Shown here in pieces: positions 16,865 through 24,498 of a stretch of DNA of 60,336 nt. Source of the DNA: Kalymmatonema hyalinum WJT4-NPBG1 (GTDB lineage Bacteria; Cyanobacteriota; Cyanobacteriia; Cyanobacteriales; Nostocaceae); contig JAHHIB010000054.1 of NCBI GenBank assembly GCA_019359075.1, forward strand, positions 1 through 60,336, given 5' to 3'. Every line of letters starts with the position of its first letter. Position 1 is the stretch's first letter. The translations under genes were made by a program, and so were the position numbers. Below the pieces are notes generated by a model. That model worked only from the letters and a program-made list of their open reading frames with translations, searched no databases and was not told the DNA's origin.

Positions 16865-17205
16865 GCCGCCTCCTGCTCATAAAGATGACCCAAGGCACTG
16901 TAAAAGCTCAAATCTTCCGGCTGATCTGCGGTTAGCGGAGCCTGTTGCTGATGGCGTTGGGGCATGAGGGACAGATTTGCTGGAGCTACGGCAATAAGAC
17001 CAGATAACCATTCAAGAATTCCGGCAAAAGGTATTTTCTTAACAAAGCCGTGTGCCAGTTGATGTTCGTAGAGAAGGGTATTCACTAAGGTACTGAAATC
17101 TTGGGGAGTCATGGTGGAGGCAGGTTTATGCAGAACCCTTTGGGCATGGGTTTTGAGATACGCCTCAATGTGACTCTCAATCCTGACTCGTTTGTTTTCT
17201 GCCAT
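16861..17205 (-). CDS. hypothetical protein following ParM-like gene
   Basis: A 114-residue protein starting at 17205 (MAENKRVRIESH), immediately after the ParM-like stop; a longer reading would overlap the ParM-like gene extensively. The basic N-terminus, RVRIESHIEAYLKTHAQ, could be a short strand plus helix of a DNA-binding protein. It occupies the position of a ParR adaptor in type II segregation operons, yet a clear RHH candidate is encoded divergently at 18609, so I do not call it ParR. Confidence 0.6.
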   Translation of the reverse strand: MAENKRVRIESHIEAYLKTHAQRVLHKPASTMTPQDFSTLVNTLLYEHQLAHGFVKKIPFAGILEWLSGLIAVAPANLSLMPQRHQQQAPLTADQPEDLSFYSALGHLYEQEAA

Positions 17206-17206
17206 G

Positions 17207-18283
17207 TTATTTCCCCATTGGTAAACGTGCTTCTGCAATCTTCTGAAGTCCCAGAGAATTTGCCCAGCAAGCCTCCGGCACAGGCTGAATGCCCAGCTTT
17301 TCAAACATTTCTTTTGTAAAAGGCAACGCTGCGCCACCACCCCACGCCACAATGCTTTGTGCGGCGTCCCGCCATTCTTCCACTTCCGCTAAGGCAAGTC
17401 GGCTTCTGTCCTCTAGCCACGGCTTAAGGTGTTTCAGGTAAATCTGCTGAAACTGGAAATTGCGGGTTCCATAGCGGAAACTACGATTCTCAATGCCTTG
17501 CCGAATAATCTCTGTGTCCCCTGCCCTGCCTGTACCCAGAAATTTAACAAGTTCCACATCCTGGGCGATCGCCTCCAGTAAATCAATGCACCCGCCGACG
17601 GGGAGTACGGCACGGTGGATGATTTTTCCATTGGGAGCAAACACGGTGGGAATACAGGTACTCGTACCATAATCTATCGAGATAACCTGCCCTGCCCGGT
17701 CAATCAGCGGCTCTGGCTTGTAGGAGGCACAATAACCGTAGCTGCCAGCCCCTTCTGGCACCACCAGGGATACCGTGAGAAACACTTTAGATTTAGGATT
17801 ATCTTTGCTCCCAAAGCTCACTATATGGCTACCGCTGCTTTTCTCGATCACCAAGTCGCGGAATATCTGTGTGTTATGACTGCTCAGAACAAGATACAGA
17901 TTCCAGGTTTCCCGATATGGAAGCGTTGCCAACGCACCCAAGCACATATGTAAAACATACTCAGCCTTCAATGCGGGGTTATCCGACAGTTTGATGTGGG
18001 AAGTTGGCGCTTTCCAGGCGGCAAGGCTGCCAGTGAGAAATTCCCGATTTTTCAAATCCTCGCGGCTGCCTTCGTGATAGAAAAAGTGTCCCCCCTCCTC
18101 TGAGGTCAATTCATCATGGAGTTCCTCTCGGACTTCCACAATCTTGGCGGGGGTGCGAACGCGCTGCTGGGATGCTCCACTACCCAGTACCACTTTCACC
18201 AGCCCAGCACCCGTATCAACACCTGTTGCTGTGGCTGTTGGTAAAGAGGACTGTTCAGCCTTTTTCGGCTGCAATAAGACCAT
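17207..18283 (-). CDS. actin-like ATPase, ParM/StbA type
   Basis: A 358-residue actin-fold protein. The nucleotide-binding motifs are visible: phosphate 1 GVDTGAGLVKVV near residue 21, phosphate 2 SIDYGTSTCIP in the middle, and the adenosine motif IVAWGGGAALP near the end. Plasmid actins of this type polymerise to push plasmid copies apart, usually with an RHH adaptor bound to a repeat centromere. The ATG at 18283 is chosen because AGGAGGT lies just upstream; an ATG at 18316 is less likely. It heads the leftward operon and faces a divergent RHH gene with four upstream repeats. Confidence 0.8.
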   Translation of the reverse strand: MVLLQPKKAEQSSLPTATATGVDTGAGLVKVVLGSGASQQRVRTPAKIVEVREELHDELTSEEGGHFFYHEGSREDLKNREFLTGSLAAWKAPTSHIKLSDNPALKAEYVLHMCLGALATLPYRETWNLYLVLSSHNTQIFRDLVIEKSSGSHIVSFGSKDNPKSKVFLTVSLVVPEGAGSYGYCASYKPEPLIDRAGQVISIDYGTSTCIPTVFAPNGKIIHRAVLPVGGCIDLLEAIAQDVELVKFLGTGRAGDTEIIRQGIENRSFRYGTRNFQFQQIYLKHLKPWLEDRSRLALAEVEEWRDAAQSIVAWGGGAALPFTKEMFEKLGIQPVPEACWANSLGLQKIAEARLPMGK

Positions 18284-18513
18284 TTGGTACCTCCTAAAAC
18301 TTTTTGCTATGCACACTATTCCGTCCTATACAGAAAGTGCTTTTTTAGAAATTCCCTGGCTTTCCAACGTCTAACTGAATTCAATATCCCTGTTAATTAG
18401 GCGTGAACTATTTTGGGTCTAATGAGCTTTGTTTAGACGCTTGATTCTGTGCTGGGAATGCGTCACCTTCTCCCCAGTTAGGTTAATTTAGGTTAGATTA
18501 TGCTTCTTACTTT
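18284..18513. promoter_or_regulatory. divergent control region upstream of ParM-like operon
   Basis: The non-coding gap between the ParM-like start and the repeat array. It must contain the leftward operon promoter. GGTTAATTTAGGTTAGATT (18481-18499) is an imperfect direct repeat of GGTTA. I cannot assign -35/-10 boxes with confidence. Confidence 0.45.
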
Positions 18514-18594
18514 ACCCCGTAACCCCGTAAAAATGCAACCTAAGTACCCCGTATTGGGATGAACCTGCTTTGCGATAATCGGAGTAACCCCGTA
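18514..18594 (+). promoter_or_regulatory. four ACCCCGTA direct repeats (centromere/operator candidate)
   Basis: Exact ACCCCGTA occurs at 18514-18521, 18522-18529, 18546-18553 and 18587-18594, all in the same orientation and ending 14 bp before the ATG of the RHH gene. RHH partition proteins bind arrays of short direct repeats that serve as both centromere and operator. The array lies between the divergent RHH and ParM-like genes, as in parMRC loci. Confidence 0.75.
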
Positions 18595-18608
18595 AATCCT
18601 GTCCTGCC

Positions 18609-18788
18609 ATGCCCAAAATTCCGCCAAATATGACCGAAATCAGCGCATATATTGATAAAGATGTGAAACGTCGCTTCAAACTCGCTTGCACCGCCATTGA
18701 TAAAACCATGTCTGAAGTCATGGTCGATCTTGTCGAAACGTGGCTTGAGCAACAGGAGCAAAATAAGAAGGATACGAAAGAGCATTAA
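18609..18788 (+). CDS. ribbon-helix-helix DNA-binding protein (ParR/ParG-like)
   Basis: A 59-residue gene. The fold is clear: a strand (ISAYIDKDVKRRFK), a helix containing LACTAIDKTMSE, then MVDLVETWLEQQE, which is the RHH core of ParG/CopG-type plasmid proteins, with an eight-residue basic tail. The four ACCCCGTA repeats just upstream are its probable binding site. It is divergent from the ParM-like gene. Together they look like a segregation cassette, though a plain autorepressor is the alternative. Confidence 0.75.
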   Translation: MPKIPPNMTEISAYIDKDVKRRFKLACTAIDKTMSEVMVDLVETWLEQQEQNKKDTKEH

Positions 18789-18809
18789 TCATTACTATGG
18801 GGAAAAAAC

Positions 18810-18945
18810 TGCTAACTTGCTTTTTTAGTCGTTGTAACGTCTCAAATTCCTTCTGCTTATCTGGATCATCCCAAGATTTTATTTAAGAGGGATTTCTGTT
18901 GTGCTTGGTCTTTGACTTCAGCGATCGCCTTAGCTTTATTCTGCT
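18810..18945 (-). pseudogene. relic of a parB gene 3' part
   Basis: On the minus strand the frame KAKAIAEVKDQAQQKSLL closely matches residues 224-241 of the intact ParB at 21871-22818 (KAKAIAGIKDQAQRKSLL). Directly after it, in another frame, KSWDDPDKQKEFETL matches the ParB C-terminus (KSWDDPDKQKQFEALL). About 60 codons between them are deleted. It shows that a second parB once lay next to the ParM/RHH locus. Confidence 0.8.
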
Positions 18946-19005
18946 CTTTCGTGGAATGCTACAACAGCAAATAATTTATAATTTTTGACTACACTGGTGT
19001 TAAGC

Positions 19006-21639
19006 CTAATTATCGCGCAAGGATTTTAGTTTTTCACGGATAGTGGCTGTGCGAGGATGATCTATCCCTAAACTGAGTTCAGCAATTTCTAAAGCTTTTT
19101 GATACAGAGGTTCTGCATCACTGTACCGTCCTTGGTCAAAGTAGAGTCCTGCCAGGTTGTTGTAACTGGTGGCGACCGAGGGATGCTCTTCTCCCAGCAG
19201 CCGTTGATTTAGTTCCAAAGCTTTTTGTAACAGAGGTTCTGCTTGGTCGTACCGTCCTTGGGAATAGTAGAGATAAGCCAGGTTGTTATAACTTTGGGCG
19301 ACATCCGGATGCTCTTCTCCCAGCAGCCGTTGCCTGACTGACAATGCTTTTTGTAACAGAGGTTCTGCTTGGTCGTACCGTCCTTGGGAATCGTAGAGCG
19401 TTGCCAGGTTATTGTAAATGGTGGCAACCCAAGGATGCTCTTCTCCCAGCAGCCGTTGATTTAGTTCCAATGCTTTTTGATACAGTAGTTCTGCTTCACT
19501 GTACCGTCTTTGGGATTGGTAGAGTAAAGCCAGGCCGTTGAAACTGGTGGCGACATCTGGATGCTCTTCTCCCAGCAGCCTTTGCCGCAGTGACAATGCT
19601 TTTTGATACAGTGGTTCTGCTTCAGTGTACCGTCCTTGGGAATTGTAGAGTCCTGCCAGGTTATTGTAAATGGTGGCAACCCAAGGATGCTCTTCTCCCA
19701 GCAGCCGTTGATTTAGTTCCAATGCTTTTTGATACAGTAGTTCTGCTTCACTGTACCGTCCTTGGGATTGGTAGAGTCCTGCCAGGTCGTTATAACTGGT
19801 GGCGACATCTGGACGCTCTTCTCCCAGCAGCCGTTGATTTAGTTCCAATGCTTTTTGTAACAGTGGTTCTGCTTCACTGTACCGTCCTTGGGATTTGTAG
19901 AGTAAAGCCAGGTTGTTGTAACTGGTAGCGACAGAGGGATGCTCTTCTCCCAACAGCCGTTGCTTTAGTGACAATACTTTTTGACACAGTGGTTCTGCTT
20001 CTGTGTACCGTCCTTGGGAATAGTAGAGTAAAGCCAGGTTGTTGTAACTTTCGGCGACAGAGAGATGCTCTTCTCCCAGCAGCCGTTGATTTAGTTCCAA
20101 TGATTTTTGATACAGTGGTTCTGCTTCAGAGTACCGACCGCGTTTTTCTAAGTAGTAGCCCGTCCTAGCAAGTAATAAAGCGGCTGTTTTCAACTCAAAT
20201 TGATACTGCTTTATCCAATGAATTGCAGCGATCGCATGGGATAAAAGTTGCTCACACACCCGCCAATTTGCATATTCAGCCTCAGGAAATACCTGTGCGA
20301 TCGCACAAACAATCCTTTCTGCCCACAGACGGCAACTGTCTTCATCCATCTCGGCTTTTAATACTTCCTGCACTAAGCGGTGAATATCAAAGGTTTTATT
20401 ATTTGTGTTGCGGTAAATCAGCGAAAACCGTCCCGCTTCTGCGATGACTTTCACAAAATCTAGGGGTTTATCTGCTAATCGGTTGAGATTTTCACCCAAT
20501 TGAGCCGCACTTTTGGTAAAAATTTCTTCGGGAATACCATCGGCTGCTAAAAAGGCGCAAACGCGAATCAGATCGGCGGCGGTGGGGTTGCGTTCTAACA
20601 CCTTCTTAAAGGCTAGGGAAAAGGTGATGCTCACGCTCTCGTGGTCAATTGCCAGTTCGCCTCGTTCTGCCAGCAATCTCGCCCCTTCTTCCCGGTACAA
20701 TTGCAAATACTCCGCCAAACTGGAGGGCGTTTCTTCAATAAACGCTCCTGCTTGATCCAATGCTAAGGGTAAACCGTCCATTTCCCGCGAGATTATCTCT
20801 GCTAAATCGCGTTCCTCTTCAGTTACCGCATCCAACCCCGCCTGCTCTGCAATCAGTTTGGCACGCCGCAGCAGCAACAGCGCCCCATCTTCCGGTTGCA
20901 TTTTTTTGATTTCAATTCGCTGGTATATCCCTGTAGCCTGAGCGCGGGTCGTCAACAACACATGACCTTGATGCGCCCCTGGCAGAAACTCCCGCAACAT
21001 CGGTATTTCGTCGGCGTTATCCAAAATTAATAGCCAGCCGTTATGTGTTGCTAACCACTGCTTCACTGCGGCAATTATTAAGCTTTCATCTTTCTCCTGG
21101 CTAACGGGTAAATTGAGTAACTTTGCAAGCTGCACAAAACCTGACACCAATTCTGGCTGCTCAGCCGCCCTCACCCACAAGATCGGCTGATACTCATGGC
21201 GATAGCGATAAGCATACTCTATAGCACTTTGGGTTTTGCCAATACCACCCAACCCGCTCAATGCGGCTGACTTCCCTGCTAACAGGGCATTCCGCATTTC
21301 TTGCAAAACAGTTTCACGTCCTGTAAAAAACGGGTTGCGCGGGTATGGTATATTAAACAATTCCTGCGAAGCCGTCCCAAGTGTTTGGGCAATAGCTTGT
21401 AATTTTGAATTCCCAGGGTTTGTGCTACGCGCTGCACGAATTAAGTCTTCAATCCATCCCTGTGCTTCTGCTGTTTGTATTGTTCTGAAGATAATGTCTT
21501 GTAAACTTCCTTCACCTGCAATTGCCTTCAGGTTCTTATCTAATTCAAACAACAGCATTTGCTCTAATGACGATTCCGTTGGGAAAGCACTCACTAAAGC
21601 GAATTGTATTTCCTTGAACTGCTGTCCAGATAAGCTCAT
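19006..21639 (-). CDS. EAD1-like/NB-ARC/TPR STAND protein
   Basis: An 877-residue signal-transduction NTPase. Residues 1-88 match the effector-associated domain 1 type (FKEIQFALVSAFPTESSLEQ and AEAQGWIEDLIRAARS), a small helical adaptor that recruits effectors bearing the same domain. The NB-ARC follows: FFTGRE (104-109), Walker A LSGLGGIGKT (127-136) and Walker B LLILDNAD (203-210). From about residue 500 come eight full 42-residue kinesin-light-chain-type TPRs plus a divergent ninth. The TPRs should sense a ligand and the NB-ARC oligomerise. No effector domain is fused, and no matching EAD1 protein is adjacent, so its effector may be encoded elsewhere. Confidence 0.85.
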   Translation of the reverse strand: MSLSGQQFKEIQFALVSAFPTESSLEQMLLFELDKNLKAIAGEGSLQDIIFRTIQTAEAQGWIEDLIRAARSTNPGNSKLQAIAQTLGTASQELFNIPYPRNPFFTGRETVLQEMRNALLAGKSAALSGLGGIGKTQSAIEYAYRYRHEYQPILWVRAAEQPELVSGFVQLAKLLNLPVSQEKDESLIIAAVKQWLATHNGWLLILDNADEIPMLREFLPGAHQGHVLLTTRAQATGIYQRIEIKKMQPEDGALLLLRRAKLIAEQAGLDAVTEEERDLAEIISREMDGLPLALDQAGAFIEETPSSLAEYLQLYREEGARLLAERGELAIDHESVSITFSLAFKKVLERNPTAADLIRVCAFLAADGIPEEIFTKSAAQLGENLNRLADKPLDFVKVIAEAGRFSLIYRNTNNKTFDIHRLVQEVLKAEMDEDSCRLWAERIVCAIAQVFPEAEYANWRVCEQLLSHAIAAIHWIKQYQFELKTAALLLARTGYYLEKRGRYSEAEPLYQKSLELNQRLLGEEHLSVAESYNNLALLYYSQGRYTEAEPLCQKVLSLKQRLLGEEHPSVATSYNNLALLYKSQGRYSEAEPLLQKALELNQRLLGEERPDVATSYNDLAGLYQSQGRYSEAELLYQKALELNQRLLGEEHPWVATIYNNLAGLYNSQGRYTEAEPLYQKALSLRQRLLGEEHPDVATSFNGLALLYQSQRRYSEAELLYQKALELNQRLLGEEHPWVATIYNNLATLYDSQGRYDQAEPLLQKALSVRQRLLGEEHPDVAQSYNNLAYLYYSQGRYDQAEPLLQKALELNQRLLGEEHPSVATSYNNLAGLYFDQGRYSDAEPLYQKALEIAELSLGIDHPRTATIREKLKSLRDN
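19100..20130 (-). repeat. 126-bp tandem repeats encoding TPRs
   Basis: About eight copies of a 126-bp unit, each containing AAGGACGGTAC-like and GGGAGAAGAGCAT-like blocks on the minus strand, show near-identity at DNA level and not only protein level. This suggests recent gene conversion or copy-number change inside the STAND gene. Confidence 0.8.
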
Positions 21640-21870
21640 TTTTCAAACTATGTGACAATTTGCCAGGAAACTGCGAACTTATAGAAAAATAACTACAACC
21701 TTCTACAAGATACGTGAGATTGATTTCGGTTGCTTATCATTTTCACTTTAACGACATTCATCTAAAATCATCGTACATCAGGGCATAGCGCCCGTACTGC
21801 AATGCTTACTTTAGGTTTAGGATTTTGCTGTCAGAGTGTAGTTGCTTCTAGCAAGGAATAAATTGTACCG

Positions 21871-22818
21871 CTATAGCAGCTTCTCCATCTGCTCTAACAA
21901 TGCCTCAAACTGCTTCTGCTTATCCGGATCATCCCAAGATTTCATTTTCTTTGTTTTTGTATAAATTTCTTTCATTCGGCTTGCATAAGTTTTTGTGCTG
22001 TTATCGCTACCTCCCTTCCCTTTCGTCTCTGCGAATTTTATTTTTGAAATCTGCTCTTTAATCTGACTTAGAGACAAATCTTGGGAAATTGCTTTTTTTA
22101 AGAGGGATTTCCTTTGTGCTTGGTCTTTGATTCCAGCGATCGCCTTGGCTTTTGTGTATTCCAGATTCCCTTGTCTTAAAACTTCCAAAACATCTTCAGG
22201 TAAATTTAATAACGGCAATCGTGCCGTACGAAAACTTTGTGGACCCAGCCTTCCAATCAGGGAAAAGATAGTTTCTATTTGATTGATTTGACGTAAAACG
22301 TTTTCCGTCAACTCTTGACCACGTTTTTTGGCATTGGCATCAAGGTTAAGAATAGATATTACTTCTTCTCTTGGAAGCCCTAACTCTATGACCAATAATT
22401 CCAGAATTCCTTCGGTTTCTTCAATAGGATTCAAATCTTCACGTTGAAGATTTTCAATAAGAGCAAGCTGAAAGGCTTTTTTATCATCTAACTCTCGGAT
22501 AACTACGGGAACTGTTTCAAGCTGTAATTCTTGAGCAGCACGATAGCGCCTTTCACCAGCAACTAATTCATATTGTCCGTTTCCATTGGGTCGAACCAAT
22601 AATGGTTCGAGAATACCATGTTCCTGAATGGAGAGTTTTAATTGCTCCATCTTTTGTGGGTTGAAATAACGCCTTGGTTGCTTCTTCGGTAAAGCGATCG
22701 CTGTCAGTGGTAGGAATTCCCCAGCCCCTTCTTTTACTGGTTCCTCAGTAACGAAGCTGTTGAGAACGCTACCGCTGCTTACTGTAAAAGGAGAACGGCT
22801 CTTTTTCTTCACTGTCAT
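21871..22818 (-). CDS. parB: ParB/Spo0J-family partition protein
   Basis: A 315-residue ParB. The N-terminal CTPase/ParB domain is seen in QPRRYFNPQKMEQLKLSIQ, the GERRYRAA motif (88-95) and ENLQREDLNPIEE (122-134), followed by a helix-turn-helix region and a C-terminal dimerisation tail. It binds a parS centromere and spreads as a CTP clamp, working with ParA. The ATG overlaps the parA stop by four bases (22815-22818). I could not identify parS in the window by eye. Confidence 0.9.
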   Translation of the reverse strand: MTVKKKSRSPFTVSSGSVLNSFVTEEPVKEGAGEFLPLTAIALPKKQPRRYFNPQKMEQLKLSIQEHGILEPLLVRPNGNGQYELVAGERRYRAAQELQLETVPVVIRELDDKKAFQLALIENLQREDLNPIEETEGILELLVIELGLPREEVISILNLDANAKKRGQELTENVLRQINQIETIFSLIGRLGPQSFRTARLPLLNLPEDVLEVLRQGNLEYTKAKAIAGIKDQAQRKSLLKKAISQDLSLSQIKEQISKIKFAETKGKGGSDNSTKTYASRMKEIYTKTKKMKSWDDPDKQKQFEALLEQMEKLL

Positions 22819-23597
22819 TTTGTTTCATCCAAGTGTTTAGCAATTTGATTTAGAGGTTTCAGGGCATCGTTTCCTGGTGAAAAGAGTGCTAGTGGCTGAT
22901 GGGCTGCCGAAGCGTTAGCAAAGTCAGTTCTTCTAGGAATTGAAGGATAAACTTGAGCATTTTGAAAGTTTTTGTGTACTTTCAACTGTTCAAAAATGAG
23001 TTGTATGGTTTGTAAGGCATTTCTGCCTTGCACTGTCCGATCATCATACATGGTAGGTACTGCCCCAAGAACCTGTATGTCACGATTAACTTTTCTCACT
23101 AAATCAGAGATTGTCTTTAACAGAAACATCGTTCCTTCAACCGCTTTATACTCGGTTTGGATGGGAATCAGCAACTTCGTTGCCGTTACCAAGGACATGA
23201 CACTGAGAAGACCGAGACTAGGTGGGCAGTCTATCAAAATGAAATCATAGGCATCTTGAAGGGATTCCAAGGAATCTTGTAATCTGTATTCACGTCGGAA
23301 TTCCGTGACCAACTGCATTTCTGACTCACTAAGAAAGATATTCGATGGCACTAAATCCATGTTATGGATGTTCTGGTGAATCGGTACATTTTCCTCATGA
23401 ACAAGAGCATCACGAATAGTTCGTTCTAGCTCAAAAGGTTTTAGTCCCATAAACGTTGTGAGAGAAGCCTGCGGATCAAGATCAATAAGCAATACTCGCT
23501 TTCCGAAAGCTGCCAAGTGATACCCAATATTCATGGTCAGCGTCGTTTTTCCAACGCCACCAGACTGATTAAAAAAAGCGATTATAGAAGCTGTCAC
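22815..23597 (-). CDS. parA: ParA-family partition ATPase
   Basis: A 260-residue Walker-type partition ATPase with the deviant Walker A motif SGGVGKTTL at residues 12-20, the A' motif LLIDLDPQAS (36-45) and Walker B FILIDCPPSLG. It lacks the N-terminal HTH extension of P1/F-type ParA, so it is the short type Ib/chromosomal-like form. It is the first gene of a parA-parB operon that probably segregates this replicon. A second, actin-based system lies about 3 kb away. Confidence 0.92.
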   Translation of the reverse strand: MTASIIAFFNQSGGVGKTTLTMNIGYHLAAFGKRVLLIDLDPQASLTTFMGLKPFELERTIRDALVHEENVPIHQNIHNMDLVPSNIFLSESEMQLVTEFRREYRLQDSLESLQDAYDFILIDCPPSLGLLSVMSLVTATKLLIPIQTEYKAVEGTMFLLKTISDLVRKVNRDIQVLGAVPTMYDDRTVQGRNALQTIQLIFEQLKVHKNFQNAQVYPSIPRRTDFANASAAHQPLALFSPGNDALKPLNQIAKHLDETK

Positions 23598-24036
23598 TGA
23601 AAAAGCCTTAATATATATTTTCTCATTTCAGACTAATATCATTCCATAAAGTCTGCCTAGATCATTTCTGCTTATTACACAACGCTTTGGGGTAAATAGC
23701 AGTATAAAATGTGATAAATAATATCAGTATAGTTCTTAATAAATAGAGGATTCTTTTCAAAGAGTGTTCGTTTTGAAACTCATAGGTGAAGATAGTAGAA
23801 ATTGAGGCGAGGCGTTTCGAGGCTTCATGCTATAGGAGCAGGCATCCGAATACCAGCAATCAAACTCGGAGCGACTGGGGGCGCACAATCGGCGGAGGCA
23901 GAGTGTCTGCCTGCCCCTACTGCCAATGAAGATGCTCACCCAAAAACCTTTGTAGGGCAGTGCAGACACCGCGCAGTGCGAGCGAGCGAAACGGCAGTGC
24001 AGCTTGCGTCCCCCAGTCGCGTTTCCAGGGGTGCGA
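23598..24036. other. spacer between parA and the mobilisation block
   Basis: No gene that I accept. AT-rich DNA upstream of parA (23598-23760) should hold its promoter and perhaps parS. From 23880 it becomes GC-rich and contains an imperfect inverted repeat, GTGTCTGCCTGCCCCTAC (23903-23920) with GTAGGGCAGTGCAGACAC (23952-23969), probably a dispersed repeat rather than a gene. Confidence 0.5.
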
Positions 24037-24495
24037 CTAAAACCGGGGAAAGTCCCAACTGTAAGCAGGTATTCCTTGGTTAACTTGGGATTCCACCTTC
24101 TCCAGCTTTTGAGCAATTAACCCAGCATTTTCTTGCCTGTAGAGTTCTCTAGCTTGCCTGAGATGGTTTATTCCTGCTGCTTTGTCAGTTGGATTTTTGT
24201 TTACATTCCAGCGCCTTAATTGGATTTCAGCCAATCTCATGTGAGCTAAAGCTGAATTTGGATTGTTTGCCAAAATTTGTTGGATCAGTGCTTCTGCTTG
24301 CTTTGACTTGCTAATGCTCTTGTGCTTAGCTAGTTTAAGCAGTTCGCTCTCTGCCAGTTTCCGTGTTTGCTGGTTCTGAGATTGTAGATTTTGTAGCAGC
24401 TTTTCTTCCAGTGCTTGTTGTTCCTTTGGAGCTGAATAAAACTGTCCCATCACAAGCCCACCGATACAAGCGCCAAAAAAGAGTTTGCGTAACAT
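24037..24495 (-). CDS. membrane-anchored helical repeat protein
   Basis: A 152-residue protein. Residues 4-20 (KLFFGACIGGLVMGQFY) form a signal anchor. The rest is helical; QILANNPNSALAHMRLAEIQ reads like a TPR unit. It follows the coupling-protein gene by 3 bp on the same strand and so is probably the last gene of the mobilisation operon. Its role in transfer is unknown. Confidence 0.65.
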   Translation of the reverse strand: MLRKLFFGACIGGLVMGQFYSAPKEQQALEEKLLQNLQSQNQQTRKLAESELLKLAKHKSISKSKQAEALIQQILANNPNSALAHMRLAEIQLRRWNVNKNPTDKAAGINHLRQARELYRQENAGLIAQKLEKVESQVNQGIPAYSWDFPRF

Positions 24496-24498
24496 AGC

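Noticed and set aside
19100-20130. Regular repeats considered as a CRISPR array
   Set aside because: The period is 126 bp with no unique spacers and the repeats encode TPRs in frame.
23802-24083. Plus-strand frame opposite the spacer and the end of the TPR-like gene
   Set aside because: It reads through an inverted repeat and GC-rich dispersed repeat DNA; the composition is atypical and no start signal is seen.
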